64,000 nucleotides of DNA from an uncultured Clostridia bacterium (lineage in GTDB: Bacteria; Bacillota; Clostridia; Christensenellales; CAG-917). This document shows positions 7,717 to 17,762 of the stretch, piece by piece (the first letter of the stretch is position 1; the number at the start of each line of letters is the position of its first letter). Where the stretch lies: positions 18,440 to 82,439 of the forward strand of contig CANQBO010000008.1 in NCBI GenBank assembly GCA_947589475.1, written 5' to 3'. The position numbers were made by a program, and so were the translations under genes. The notes under the pieces are model-generated. The model was not told the origin of the DNA and searched no databases. It saw only the letters and a list, made by a program, of their open reading frames with translations.

Positions 7717-10700
7717 ATGAAAACAAACAAATTTATGAAGGTTTTTGTGTATGTGTTGGTCGCATGCCTCCTTCTGGTAGGGGGGGGGGTATTATCCGCC
7801 TGTGACCCCAACGGGGAGCCTAGCGACAACCATACGCATCAGTGGGCAGAAAAATATTCGTATGACGACGAATATCACTACTATGAGTGTACGGTCGAGG
7901 GTTGCGACCAGCACACCGGCACGGAGTTGCACGAGTATGACGACGATCAGGACGCGACGTGCAACAAGTGCGATTATGAGCGTCACGTGCACACGCTCAC
8001 GTGGAAGTGGGACGAGGATCCCAACGGCAACCATTGGAAGGAGTACGCTTGCGAGCATCACGCGGATGAAAAGCTGGAATTGGGCAAGCACGATTTCAGC
8101 GGCGAAAATCCCAACGTATGCAAAGTATGCGGCTATGACAAGACTCCTCCGCACACGCACCATGAAGTCACCAAATATGACGAAAATCAGCACTGGACAA
8201 GCTATGACTGCGAGGAGCACAAGGATGAAAAGATAAACCCGCAGGATCATACATACAATAACGATCCGAATCATGAAAAGTGCGATGGTTGCGACTACAA
8301 TCGCGGTGTGGAGCATGAGCACTCTGTGTCCGAGACGTGGTCCAACGACGCGACGAGCCACTGGAAGATATACACCTGCTGGCACCATGACAAAGAGCAA
8401 CTTGAAAAGGCGGATCACGAGTGGGAGTATAAGGCGGATACAAGCAAAGACGAATGCAAGGTTTGCCATTATTCCGTCGCGCACGACCACACGAAATATC
8501 AATACACGGTGAAGGTGGACGGCGAGCAACATTGGAAGTCCTACACCTGCCACCCGAACGAGAAGGTAGACGCCGCAAGCCATGACTTTGGCGAAGAGGA
8601 CGCCGAGGCGTGCTCTTGCGGGCTTGAGCACATCTATCTCGATGTTTACGCGCTTTATTCCGCAAATCAAACATACGTAGGCAATGAAGCAGACGCATTT
8701 GGCGACTGGTATGAAGCCGTCAAAGCGGAAGAGAATTTCGATCACGTAGCCTTGAATGCAGTGGGCGACGCGGTTTTCTATTATAAAAAAGCGGCGGTTG
8801 CCGCAGACGACGACTCTCCCGAAGTGGAGTATGACGAAGTCGTCAAATATTTTGCTCCCAGAACATATATAATCAAAGCCTCTGCGGGCACGCCCGCAAA
8901 GGGTATTGAAAGCGTTTGGTTTACGGTGAAAGCCACCGTCGGCGGCGAACTGCAGAAGATCGCGGGCGACAAGACTGTGCTTGACGCGCAAATGACAGGC
9001 TCAGGCGGCACCGTCAAGCTGACGTTTACTCCCGTATGGGGCTATTCAAGCACATCGGGCGACAAGATTGTGGCCTACACCGTCAACATCGCGGGCGAGG
9101 GCGAATATCAAGGTCCCTACGCAATGCCCAGCAACTACTTGTATAGCGGCACGGGCAAGGCGCTCACGGTAAACGCGGCCGCTCCTTCGGAAACCGCGGC
9201 GGCGCAGACCTTCACATTGACGAAGTGCCTCGGTTTGGGTGCAAATGGCGCGCTTGAAAACGTCAATGTAAAGGGTTATGCTTATACAAACAGTCCTTAT
9301 AAGATTTATATTGCATATACCGCAAAACTTGTCAGCGGACTTACAGACGGTTGGTACAAGCTGGACTATGTTACGACAACAAAGGGATACATCAATGGGT
9401 TCAGCGTCCGCATAGACGATAGCACTACGAATATTTCGCCTGTTGTAATAGAGAAAGGTTCTGTGGATAACGGTGGCGGCGAAGCGTTCTTCATGCTTTA
9501 TCTCACAAGCGAGAACAAAGAATTGAAGTTTGAGAATCAGATTGGTGAGCATGTCGCAAATATGACGCTCACAAAGCTCAGCGAAACATTGGATCTCAGT
9601 CAGCCGTCTCTTATTTTGGCAAACGGCACTTCCGAACAACACAAGATGGTGTACAACATCAAGAGCGGAAGCATAGCCGCGGGCAAATATTTTGTGCTGA
9701 AGGGTTCGTCAAGCGTTTCCGCAAAGTTTGACGACGGCGAGCCTGTTTCGATAAGCGCAAATTCTATCATCGAGCTTAAGGGCACAGAAAAGAAAGTGGA
9801 ATTCACCACGACTTCTTCTAAGTCGACAGCGGTCGATGGTTTCAACATTGTTCTGACATCTGAATTCCCGTCGGGAGGTCCCGCAATATCGAAATTCGAC
9901 GCGGATCATTCTCTGTTCATTTACAGCTGGACTGCGCCTGAGACTGCGACGTATCGTATGATGTTCCATTCTACCACAGAATACAAGAACGCTACGTTGA
10001 AAAATACCGGCAGCATCATCAGTTCAAGCACGCTCTTCTCTAAGGGGGAAGGCAGCTACTCGCAGGTGGCATATTTTGACGCGACTGCGGAAACGACATA
10101 TTATTTCCAGGTCAGTTGCACAGACGACACGTATCCCACAATCGAGTTCTCTATAGAGAAAGAAGATAAGACCCCAACTGAAATTGAGGCGGACAAAGAG
10201 TTTGAAATCAAATTTGACGCCTTGCATATGCGCAAGTATTTTACGGGTCAATTCGAGTCGGGACTTTATTTGGCGCTCTTGACGTCTGAAACTCAAGGAA
10301 AATTCTCTATAAGCTATGTAGAGGTCGGCAAAGACGCAACTAAGTCCGGTACGGCTTTATCTGTGACGACGGCGCCTGCAAGTTATGCCTCGAATGTATT
10401 CTACATTACAGAGGAATACGCCGAAGCGGGCAAAGTCAGCATGCAATTCACCGCAAGTTACAGCACAGCGATACAGCCTTCCGCCGAAGTCTCTATCAAA
10501 GTGAAGTTTGTCAAGATCTCGACCATAAATCAAGTCACGCTGGGCGGCGCCGCATTTGACGCTACATTCGACAGCAACAACATTTATGCGTTCAAGTTCA
10601 CTCCCGAAAATAATACGATCGTAAATCTGCACTTCACGTCCGAGAGCGACATCAACAACATAAAGATATTGTCTTGCACAATAAGCAACGGAAAGGCAAC

Positions 10701-13700
10701 GATAAGCACGTTGCTGAATAATGTTGCCGACCCAACCAAGGAGCGCGATTACACCATAAGCTCTGCTACAGCAGGCACGGAGTATATCATCTTGCTCATC
10801 TATCAAAGCGCAACGCACTCCGACGCAAAGGTCAATACTACTGTTAAGAAAAGTTTGACGGCGCCTACTTTGTACAATCAACCGGGATATTTGCGTACAG
10901 GCATCTTCTTCGACACTGTGGATAACGTGGAAAAATATGAGTTGTATGAAGCCGTCATGGATACAAACAAGACTCCTTCTGTCGACGATGAGGCATTCAA
11001 GCTTGTCCGGACATTCACAAGCGAGGACGCAAAATCCGGCAAATATAAGGTCTACAGCAGTTACGCATTCAGCTATGTCAACAACACGGAAGCGGCAAGC
11101 AAATATTTCTACTACTATGTGAAAGTTTACGGCTCCGACGAATATGCGCCGCGCAATTCATCTGTAACGGGTGGCAGTACGGTCGGATACAACGGACGCG
11201 CTCGTAGCGAATACAAAGTGAAACTGAGCGTACCTCAAGAGCTTGTCGATAAGAAGGCGTCTTTCTACTTGAAGATCAGGGGCTGGGATCAGACGGCAAC
11301 AAATACATACATATACGGTTTTGCAGTCGTTACGCCTACAAAGACAGAGGAGACCTTCACGGTGCTTTCGATGTTCCCGGGAGGCGCGGATGCAGTAGCG
11401 TTTGACCTTGCGGGTATAGGCGATTGGGGCACAGAAGCGTATCATTATACCAAAAACATAAAAGTGACTTCGGGGTCAGAAATAGAAGCAACAGTCGCAA
11501 AGAGAGCAGAATTGACCGCGACGGTCAATATCCCCGAAAATTATATCCCGGCGTCGTCGAGTTGGATCAGAGTATTTCTGTACAAGGGCGATACCCAGGT
11601 CGGAACCAATCAGAACATCTCTGCGACAATGGACAAGGCGCTTGACAGACAGTACACATTCAAATTCTATGTGGACGAAGTGACGGAAGCGGACAAGGAC
11701 AACTATTATATCGTATTCGCCGACCCATACAATGTATTGGGCCAAGGTTACGTGTTGCCCGATAAGGTCAAATTCGAGATGTCCGAAGATCTCATGACGG
11801 GCACCGCAACGGTCAATTTCGCGGATCGTTGCAAAGTGAGCCTCACATTCAACTTGCCCGACAACTTCTCAGGCGGCGACGCCACAGTCGGCGCATACGT
11901 GCAGAATGAGGACGGTACACTTGCAGAAACAGCTTTGATAACGAGCCAAATTGCGCTTGAAGCGGGGCAGAAAAAGGTCGAAGCCACAATGTATGTCCCA
12001 ATCGGATACAAATTCACATTGAAACTGACTCTGTTCGACGGATATACCGCCGAACCCGTGACGAACCTCGACGTGAAAGACGCCACAGCCAGCGCCGCAT
12101 TCACTCTCAGCGACCATATCGATATCACAGTTACGGTCACTGTCCCCGAAGGGGTCACAAGCGCGAGCGTGCGCCTGTTTGAAGCGGAAAACGGACAGCC
12201 AAAGGACGAAAAGACTTATATAACATCCGAGACGGTCAAGTTTGAAGAAGGCGAGACGAGCAAAGTCGTGCATCTGTATGCGCCTCTCGGAATAACCGAA
12301 TTCGTCATCGGCAGCAACCCGAGCTATCGCGACACGATCTCCTCAACGACTTATTGCTGGTCCGAGTATCAAAAGGTGACTTTGGATGACAACAAGGGAA
12401 CGGCAACATTCGCATTTGAAAAAGCGTACGCCATCCATATAAGCGTGCCTCATGAATATACCAGCAACAAGTCGGATACTGTGTTCATCTATTCGGGAGA
12501 TACGCAGCTATACAAATCTACGAGGCAATTCAACAGCACACTCCATAACCATGACTTCACTTTGTATATGCCGGCAGGACTGTACAATAAGGACGCAAAG
12601 TATATCATACTCATGGAAATTGTTGACAGCACATTGAAGACCAAGTGGTTCTGTCCTGCGTTGGAATTCTCGTTTGATGAAGACACCCACGAGGCAAACG
12701 TAACTATGGCTTTGACTCAGCAAAAAGATACCGTCAAAGTCACGATCACATTCCCCGAAGGCTTCGATGTAAGTTCGGGTTCATCTTATTCGCTTACTCT
12801 GTATAATTTGGGAACGACAAGTGCTGCAAAAACAGTCAGCATAACGTCGGCACAAATTGTAGCGGGTTTGAAAGACAATAAGTACACCTTTGACTTTTCG
12901 GACTATGCATATTCGCCCACAACGTACTATCGTTTGTCATGCACAACCGGCAAAATAGACTCGGATACGAACACATGGAGTCCGAAACAATATTATGCCG
13001 AAACCGCTTATGCGGCATGGGACGAAGCCTCCGAGTCGTACGTCTTGAACATCGAAGTCAAGGAAAGGCAGAAATTTGAGCTGACAGTCATCGCTCCCGA
13101 AGAGATGACTTCGGCAAGCAGTCAAAGCTTCTCGCTCTATCTGCGCGACGGAAACAATGCGTCGCTCAACTACTGGACAAACGTCTCTATTCCAAAGGGC
13201 GAAACCAACAAGACGATCGAGTATTATACGTCGATCACGGACGCGGAAGTCATCAAGGCTATGCACGGCGCGGTACAGGATCTGAGCGACAATGCATACT
13301 ATGCGAAGGTGACGATAACGCCGTCGGGCAACAGCTTCTCCGTCAAAGTTGAGTTTGTCAAAAAACAATATACTTTCAAAGCTCACATCAAAGATATCCC
13401 CGTGTTGGTGTCCGGAGCAGACAAATATTTGAAATTTGAAGTCTATGAGAAGGTAGAGGGCGGCGAGAGCAAACTTGTCGAGGGCTACACATTCAAACTT
13501 CTCAGAAAGCTTGCTTCCGACAAAGAAGAGCTGATAGATCGTGAAGTGTCGCTCTACTCAGACGTGTGGGATCCCGACAAATATGAGATCAAGATCTCAT
13601 TCAGCGCAACTTCCGACAATCAAGCGTTTGAAATCAAATGCGAAGTTGTCAAGGCTCAAGATGGCGAAAACGTGTACGACATCAACGTCACCATCACGCA

Positions 13701-13716
13701 AAAAGAGGCGGCATAA
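7717..13716 (+). CDS. giant His/Cys-repeat and Ig-like repeat surface lipoprotein
   Basis: 1999 residues. The signal peptide is MKTNKFMKV..., with a Gly-Gly-Gly in its hydrophobic core and the lipobox LSAC (Cys about 29). Residues about 35-310 hold about six copies of a 45-55-residue module with the pattern H-x-W, then YxxYxC or HWKxYxC, then H, Asp/Glu-rich. The remaining about 1650 residues are a chain of beta-sandwich-like segments, some resembling bacterial pre-peptidase (PPC-like) folds, and from about residue 1160 a series of about 110-residue repeats starting with strands such as VTITFPEGF and VTVTVPEGV. There is no sortase motif, so anchoring is by lipid. Role is probably adhesion or glycan or metal binding; I cannot assign a ligand. 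The G10 run coding the signal peptide could make expression phase-variable. Confidence 0.75.
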   Translation: MKTNKFMKVFVYVLVACLLLVGGGVLSACDPNGEPSDNHTHQWAEKYSYDDEYHYYECTVEGCDQHTGTELHEYDDDQDATCNKCDYERHVHTLTWKWDEDPNGNHWKEYACEHHADEKLELGKHDFSGENPNVCKVCGYDKTPPHTHHEVTKYDENQHWTSYDCEEHKDEKINPQDHTYNNDPNHEKCDGCDYNRGVEHEHSVSETWSNDATSHWKIYTCWHHDKEQLEKADHEWEYKADTSKDECKVCHYSVAHDHTKYQYTVKVDGEQHWKSYTCHPNEKVDAASHDFGEEDAEACSCGLEHIYLDVYALYSANQTYVGNEADAFGDWYEAVKAEENFDHVALNAVGDAVFYYKKAAVAADDDSPEVEYDEVVKYFAPRTYIIKASAGTPAKGIESVWFTVKATVGGELQKIAGDKTVLDAQMTGSGGTVKLTFTPVWGYSSTSGDKIVAYTVNIAGEGEYQGPYAMPSNYLYSGTGKALTVNAAAPSETAAAQTFTLTKCLGLGANGALENVNVKGYAYTNSPYKIYIAYTAKLVSGLTDGWYKLDYVTTTKGYINGFSVRIDDSTTNISPVVIEKGSVDNGGGEAFFMLYLTSENKELKFENQIGEHVANMTLTKLSETLDLSQPSLILANGTSEQHKMVYNIKSGSIAAGKYFVLKGSSSVSAKFDDGEPVSISANSIIELKGTEKKVEFTTTSSKSTAVDGFNIVLTSEFPSGGPAISKFDADHSLFIYSWTAPETATYRMMFHSTTEYKNATLKNTGSIISSSTLFSKGEGSYSQVAYFDATAETTYYFQVSCTDDTYPTIEFSIEKEDKTPTEIEADKEFEIKFDALHMRKYFTGQFESGLYLALLTSETQGKFSISYVEVGKDATKSGTALSVTTAPASYASNVFYITEEYAEAGKVSMQFTASYSTAIQPSAEVSIKVKFVKISTINQVTLGGAAFDATFDSNNIYAFKFTPENNTIVNLHFTSESDINNIKILSCTISNGKATISTLLNNVADPTKERDYTISSATAGTEYIILLIYQSATHSDAKVNTTVKKSLTAPTLYNQPGYLRTGIFFDTVDNVEKYELYEAVMDTNKTPSVDDEAFKLVRTFTSEDAKSGKYKVYSSYAFSYVNNTEAASKYFYYYVKVYGSDEYAPRNSSVTGGSTVGYNGRARSEYKVKLSVPQELVDKKASFYLKIRGWDQTATNTYIYGFAVVTPTKTEETFTVLSMFPGGADAVAFDLAGIGDWGTEAYHYTKNIKVTSGSEIEATVAKRAELTATVNIPENYIPASSSWIRVFLYKGDTQVGTNQNISATMDKALDRQYTFKFYVDEVTEADKDNYYIVFADPYNVLGQGYVLPDKVKFEMSEDLMTGTATVNFADRCKVSLTFNLPDNFSGGDATVGAYVQNEDGTLAETALITSQIALEAGQKKVEATMYVPIGYKFTLKLTLFDGYTAEPVTNLDVKDATASAAFTLSDHIDITVTVTVPEGVTSASVRLFEAENGQPKDEKTYITSETVKFEEGETSKVVHLYAPLGITEFVIGSNPSYRDTISSTTYCWSEYQKVTLDDNKGTATFAFEKAYAIHISVPHEYTSNKSDTVFIYSGDTQLYKSTRQFNSTLHNHDFTLYMPAGLYNKDAKYIILMEIVDSTLKTKWFCPALEFSFDEDTHEANVTMALTQQKDTVKVTITFPEGFDVSSGSSYSLTLYNLGTTSAAKTVSITSAQIVAGLKDNKYTFDFSDYAYSPTTYYRLSCTTGKIDSDTNTWSPKQYYAETAYAAWDEASESYVLNIEVKERQKFELTVIAPEEMTSASSQSFSLYLRDGNNASLNYWTNVSIPKGETNKTIEYYTSITDAEVIKAMHGAVQDLSDNAYYAKVTITPSGNSFSVKVEFVKKQYTFKAHIKDIPVLVSGADKYLKFEVYEKVEGGESKLVEGYTFKLLRKLASDKEELIDREVSLYSDVWDPDKYEIKISFSATSDNQAFEIKCEVVKAQDGENVYDINVTITQKEAA
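7780..7789 (+). repeat. G10 homopolymer within the signal peptide codons
   Basis: Ten consecutive G residues lie about 64 bases into the coding sequence, in codons for Gly-Gly-Gly-Val of the signal peptide. A one-base slip would shift frame after about 22 residues. Confidence 0.9.
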
Positions 13717-13766
13717 CATCTCTCACGAATGCCCGAATAGGGCAAGAAGTAATCAAATCAACGGTT

Positions 13767-13796
13767 TTGTCCTTGCGCCGCATGGCGCAAGGACAA
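13767..13796 (+). other. 13-bp perfect hairpin between two lipoprotein genes
   Basis: TTGTCCTTGCGCC and GGCGCAAGGACAA flank the loop GCAT. No T tract follows on the + strand, so it is more likely an mRNA-stabilising or processing hairpin, or a partial terminator, than a full terminator. Confidence 0.55.
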
Positions 13797-13841
13797 GGCA
13801 TACAAAAATAGGAGTTCCGTTTCAAGCGGAAGGATCTGTTT

Positions 13842-15029
13842 ATGAAAAAGTTTTTCGGCAAATCATACGTTCTGCTTGTCGTCGTCGTTTTGGCGTCGGC
13901 GCTTGCGCTTTTTGTCGCCTGCGGCAAGGACAGGCCTCTGCACATTTGGGCGGAGGAGTGGTCCAAAAACGCGCAGTACCATTGGCACGCGTGTACGGAC
14001 GCGGGCTGTCCCGGCAAGGACTCCTACGCCTATCACGACTTCTCGCTTGTCGAGACGATAAAGGAGCCTTCGTGCTCAGAGGTAGGGCGCGGCAAATATA
14101 AGTGCGGCACATGCGACTATGAAAAGGAGGACGACATCGCCATGATCCCCCATAAGTGGGAGCTGGAGTCTACACTCCTTCAGCCCACTTGCTATTTGCA
14201 GGGGCGCGGCACTTTCAAATGCACCGAATGCGGCGCGCATCAGGATATGCCGATAGATCCTACGGGCGAGCACACCTTTGTCGAGTACGCGCATGACGCC
14301 ACGGGACATTGGCAGACTTGCTCCACCCCGGGCTGCACCGCCACTACAGAGGCGGAGCCGCACAACACCGAGCGCACCTTATCCACTCAACCTCACGGCT
14401 GGATAGACGGCTCGATTGACCACTATTGCACGGTATGCGACGCGCTCGTATCCTCCGAGGCGGTCCCGTCCCCGCTTGCGCCCGCGTCCTTCGACATGGT
14501 TTTCGATACGGGGAAAGATAGAATTTCCTACACTCAGCGCGGAGAAGAGGACGGTGTACCCGCCTACGACATCACGCTAGAGGAGGGCAAGGAATATCTC
14601 ATCCACATCGAAAACGCCATCAACGGCAAGGGGGAGAAGATCGAAATATCCGACGGCGACCTCTCGTGGGACATTCCCACTCTGCACGGGCTCAAGGCGT
14701 ACTACATCAACGATCGCAATGCGGAGGTCGTGCTTGATTATTTCGATATAAATCCGCCTGCCGGTCGTCCGCCTATCGATTATATGGGCACGTCCATAAA
14801 GTGCAACAAGGCGGGCACTTACAAGCTTATCTTCAGATACGAGACGGGCGTAAACGACAACAACTACCACAATCGCCAAATAAGAGTAAGCAAAATCTTC
14901 TATATAAACGTTGTGGGGAAAGGCTCCGCGGCTTCCGCCTCTCAAAAGAGCGCGGGCGGCGATGCGCCGTACGATCTGAGCGAATACGGCGGCGAAGACT
15001 TGTTTTTCGAATCTAAAAAGCAGGCATGA
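13842..15029 (+). CDS. His/Cys-repeat lipoprotein
   Basis: 395 residues. The signal peptide MKKFFGKSYVLLVVVVLASA leads to the lipobox LFVACGK (Cys about 27). Residues about 30-215 contain modules related to the N-terminus of the preceding giant protein: HIWAEEWSKNAQYHWHAC, CSEVGRGKYKCGTCDYE, CYLQGRGTFKCTECG and HWQTCSTPGC. The C-terminal half (about 220-395) is an unrecognised beta-rich domain. The ATG follows AAGCGGAAGGATC. It precedes the Bat-like operon with a 100-base gap and may be co-transcribed with it. Paired Cys-x2-Cys and His residues suggest metal binding or disulfides, but this is inference. Confidence 0.65.
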   Translation: MKKFFGKSYVLLVVVVLASALALFVACGKDRPLHIWAEEWSKNAQYHWHACTDAGCPGKDSYAYHDFSLVETIKEPSCSEVGRGKYKCGTCDYEKEDDIAMIPHKWELESTLLQPTCYLQGRGTFKCTECGAHQDMPIDPTGEHTFVEYAHDATGHWQTCSTPGCTATTEAEPHNTERTLSTQPHGWIDGSIDHYCTVCDALVSSEAVPSPLAPASFDMVFDTGKDRISYTQRGEEDGVPAYDITLEEGKEYLIHIENAINGKGEKIEISDGDLSWDIPTLHGLKAYYINDRNAEVVLDYFDINPPAGRPPIDYMGTSIKCNKAGTYKLIFRYETGVNDNNYHNRQIRVSKIFYINVVGKGSAASASQKSAGGDAPYDLSEYGGEDLFFESKKQA

Positions 15030-15129
15030 AAGAAAGATAACTTGAAAAACAAGGATAAGTTTCGAAAATAATGATGACCTCCAACCGGGGACGCTCAAAA
15101 GGGCGATCTTGGCAAGAACGGGGATAGAT

Positions 15130-16629
15130 ATGAACAGCAAATTTTACAAAATCAAGACGACCCACCTCATCGGCGCGGTGCTGGGCAGCATATGCATAGG
15201 CGTGGCGGCGGGGCTTGCCGTGACGGGCATTGTCCTGCTTGCCCTCAAACTCAGCGCTATTGCCATTGCGTGGGGGTATTACGTCATCATAGCCGTCGGC
15301 GTGGCGGCTGTCGCGGGTGGAGTGAGTTTCGCCTTGCTCAGACCCACCGATAAGTCCGTCGCAAAACGCGTCGACGAGGACTACGGCCTCAGCGAGAGAG
15401 TGCAGACCGCGCTTGAGTTTAAGGACGCAAGCGGGGCTGTCGTCACTATGCAACGCGAGGACGCGGACGCGCGCGTTCAAAGTTTGAGCCTCAAAGCGCC
15501 GAGCGTCAAAAAACTGTGGCAATATCCGCTCATTTTCGTCATCGCGCTCGCGATCGCTCTGACCGCGATACTCATACCCGCGCGAGTCGCTGACAGCGCG
15601 GACGACGTGTGGGTCAGGCCTCCTACGCCTTTCGAGATCTTGGCGATGCAGGAGCTTGTGCAAAACGTCGAGGATTCAAGCTTAGAGCAAGACCTCAAAC
15701 AGCCCATTCTCGACGACCTCAACGGCATACTCGAAGGGCTTGAACAAAACGAGCTGGTCAGCGACGTCATGCCTACGATACACGTCGCTATGGCGGACAT
15801 AGACAGGCGCGTCAAAGCAATCGCTACATACGGCAACTTCGCGCAGAAATTCGAGAGCCACTTGCTTGACGACCTCGCGAACGCGCTCAAAGGCGGGGAC
15901 GTCTATCTCGAATACGCCCTCAGTTCCTACGACCTCGTGAAGTCGTTTGAGAGCAACCTCATCAGCCTGCTCAGCGTCGCGGTGGAGCCGTACGTGTTGA
16001 GCATGCGCGAAGTCTACAACGACCTCGATGTCACCGCGATAAGCCCGCTTATGCGCGAGCTGATAAACAAAATGCAAGCCGCATTGGACGAGATCGACGG
16101 CAATCCGAGCGACGAGCTGTACGGCGTGCTCACTTCGTTCAAAACAAATTTGGAGGAGCTGAGAGGGCAGATCACGGACGGCAGTGCGGACGAGACGCAC
16201 TTCCAGCACACTCTCGACCTCATGTTCAACTCCTTTACGGATCAACTCATCGACGCCATCAAGACGCAATCGTACGACCTCGCGATGGGCAAATTCGTCG
16301 TGACGAGGATAAAGATCATCTTCGGCATCCCCCTCGACGCGGACGAAAAGGACCCCGACGCGGGAAATAAGGACGACGTTCCCGGCTCCGGCGACGACGA
16401 GGACAACAAGGGCGGCGGCATGGGCGGCGGAGAAACCATTTACGGCAGCGACGACATGATCTACGACCCCGAAACGGGACAGTACGTCACTTACGGCGAA
16501 CTTTTGAACAAGTATTTTGCGATCGCGCAGGAATACCTCGGCACGGACGAATTGACGCAGGAGCAAAAGGATATGGTTACGCATTACTTTGAAATTCTGT
16601 TCAGCGGAATAAAAGAAGCTGAAAATTGA
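15130..16629 (+). CDS. membrane protein at the head of the MoxR/VWA operon
   Basis: 499 residues from ATG 15130, preceded by GGGGA at 15119-15123; an upstream TTG (15109) is less likely. Two adjacent transmembrane helices (about 12-60) precede a soluble segment, and a third helix lies near 135-155 (LIFVIALAIALTAIL). A long helical region rich in Asp/Glu/Leu follows, with a Gly/Asp-rich linker near 430. The layout recalls the large helical membrane proteins found beside MoxR genes (DUF4175-like), but I cannot confirm the family. It is followed 8 bases later by the MoxR ATPase. Confidence 0.6.
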   Translation: MNSKFYKIKTTHLIGAVLGSICIGVAAGLAVTGIVLLALKLSAIAIAWGYYVIIAVGVAAVAGGVSFALLRPTDKSVAKRVDEDYGLSERVQTALEFKDASGAVVTMQREDADARVQSLSLKAPSVKKLWQYPLIFVIALAIALTAILIPARVADSADDVWVRPPTPFEILAMQELVQNVEDSSLEQDLKQPILDDLNGILEGLEQNELVSDVMPTIHVAMADIDRRVKAIATYGNFAQKFESHLLDDLANALKGGDVYLEYALSSYDLVKSFESNLISLLSVAVEPYVLSMREVYNDLDVTAISPLMRELINKMQAALDEIDGNPSDELYGVLTSFKTNLEELRGQITDGSADETHFQHTLDLMFNSFTDQLIDAIKTQSYDLAMGKFVVTRIKIIFGIPLDADEKDPDAGNKDDVPGSGDDEDNKGGGMGGGETIYGSDDMIYDPETGQYVTYGELLNKYFAIAQEYLGTDELTQEQKDMVTHYFEILFSGIKEAEN

Positions 16630-16637
16630 GGATATGT

Positions 16638-17753
16638 ATGAAATTTTTAAAGAAAGACAAACAGAATGAAAACATCGTCGGCGCCTCCGCGCCCGAAAAC
16701 GAAGCTCCCGTCGCGGAGATAGTTTCCGAAAACGTGCAGACCGTGGCGGAGGAATCTTTGCCCGAAGTCCCTGCGGTCGATTCGCCCGAGCAGGTCGTCA
16801 AATTCAGCGAGGCGATCGCGAAGATCAAGAGCGAACTCGCAAAGGACATCGTCGGCATGGAGGACATCATCGACAACGTGCTTTGCGCCATAATCGCGGG
16901 CGGCAACGTCTTGCTTGAAGGCGTCCCCGGCGTCGGCAAGACGAGACTCGTGCGCTCTTTGGGAAAGACGCTTGCGCTTCCATTCAGCCGCATACAGTTC
17001 ACTCCCGACCTTATGCCTTCGGACGTCACGGGCACGAACATCATAGAGCAGGACGATAAGGGCAAGATGAACACGGTGTTCAGACGCGGTCCCATATTCG
17101 CAAACCTCGTGCTTGCCGATGAGATCAACCGCGCGACGCCAAAGACGCAATCGGCGATGCTCGAAGTCATGCAGGAACACAAAGTCACCGTCGCAAAACA
17201 GACCTATCCTTTGAGCGAACCCTTCTTTGTGCTCGCCACAGAAAACCCGATAGAGCAGGACGGCACCTATCCGTTGCCCGAGGCGCAGATCGACCGTTTC
17301 ATGTTCAAGTTGCTGGTGGGTTTCCCGTCCGCGGAAGAGATCGCAGACATCGTCAACATGACGCAAAAGACGATGGAAGAGACCGCGGAGTCCGTCATTG
17401 ACGGCGAGACCATACTCTCCATGCGCGAGCTTGCAAAGACGGTGCCCGTCATAGACGACGTGCTGAAGTTTACGGTGCATTTGGTCGCGAACACTCACCC
17501 GGAGGTGGACGGCGCAAGCAATACGGCAAAGAAATACATCAAATTCGGCGCCTCTCCCCGCGCGGCGCAAGCGCTCATCACCTGCGCGAAAGTGCGCGCG
17601 CTCATGCACGGCAGATACAACGTCGCGTATGAGGACATCAAGGCGCTGGCGTATCCCGTTTTGCGCCACAGGATCAAGATAAACTATGCCGCGATAAGCG
17701 ATAAGCTTAGCGTGGACGACATCATAAAGCTGGTTATAAGCGAAACGAAGTAA
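16638..17753 (+). CDS. MoxR-family AAA+ ATPase
   Basis: 371 residues from ATG 16638 (GAGGA at 16629-16633), just after the upstream stop. An acidic N-terminal tail of about 55 residues precedes the AAA core: Walker A GVPGVGKTRL (about 97-106), Walker B LVLADEINRA (about 160-169) and sensor 1 ATENPIEQDGTYPLPEAQ. MoxR ATPases act as chaperones for the assembly or activation of von Willebrand domain proteins. The next three genes (DUF58, VWA, VWA) are its usual partners. Confidence 0.9.
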   Translation: MKFLKKDKQNENIVGASAPENEAPVAEIVSENVQTVAEESLPEVPAVDSPEQVVKFSEAIAKIKSELAKDIVGMEDIIDNVLCAIIAGGNVLLEGVPGVGKTRLVRSLGKTLALPFSRIQFTPDLMPSDVTGTNIIEQDDKGKMNTVFRRGPIFANLVLADEINRATPKTQSAMLEVMQEHKVTVAKQTYPLSEPFFVLATENPIEQDGTYPLPEAQIDRFMFKLLVGFPSAEEIADIVNMTQKTMEETAESVIDGETILSMRELAKTVPVIDDVLKFTVHLVANTHPEVDGASNTAKKYIKFGASPRAAQALITCAKVRALMHGRYNVAYEDIKALAYPVLRHRIKINYAAISDKLSVDDIIKLVISETK

Positions 17754-17762
17754 GGAATTTTT

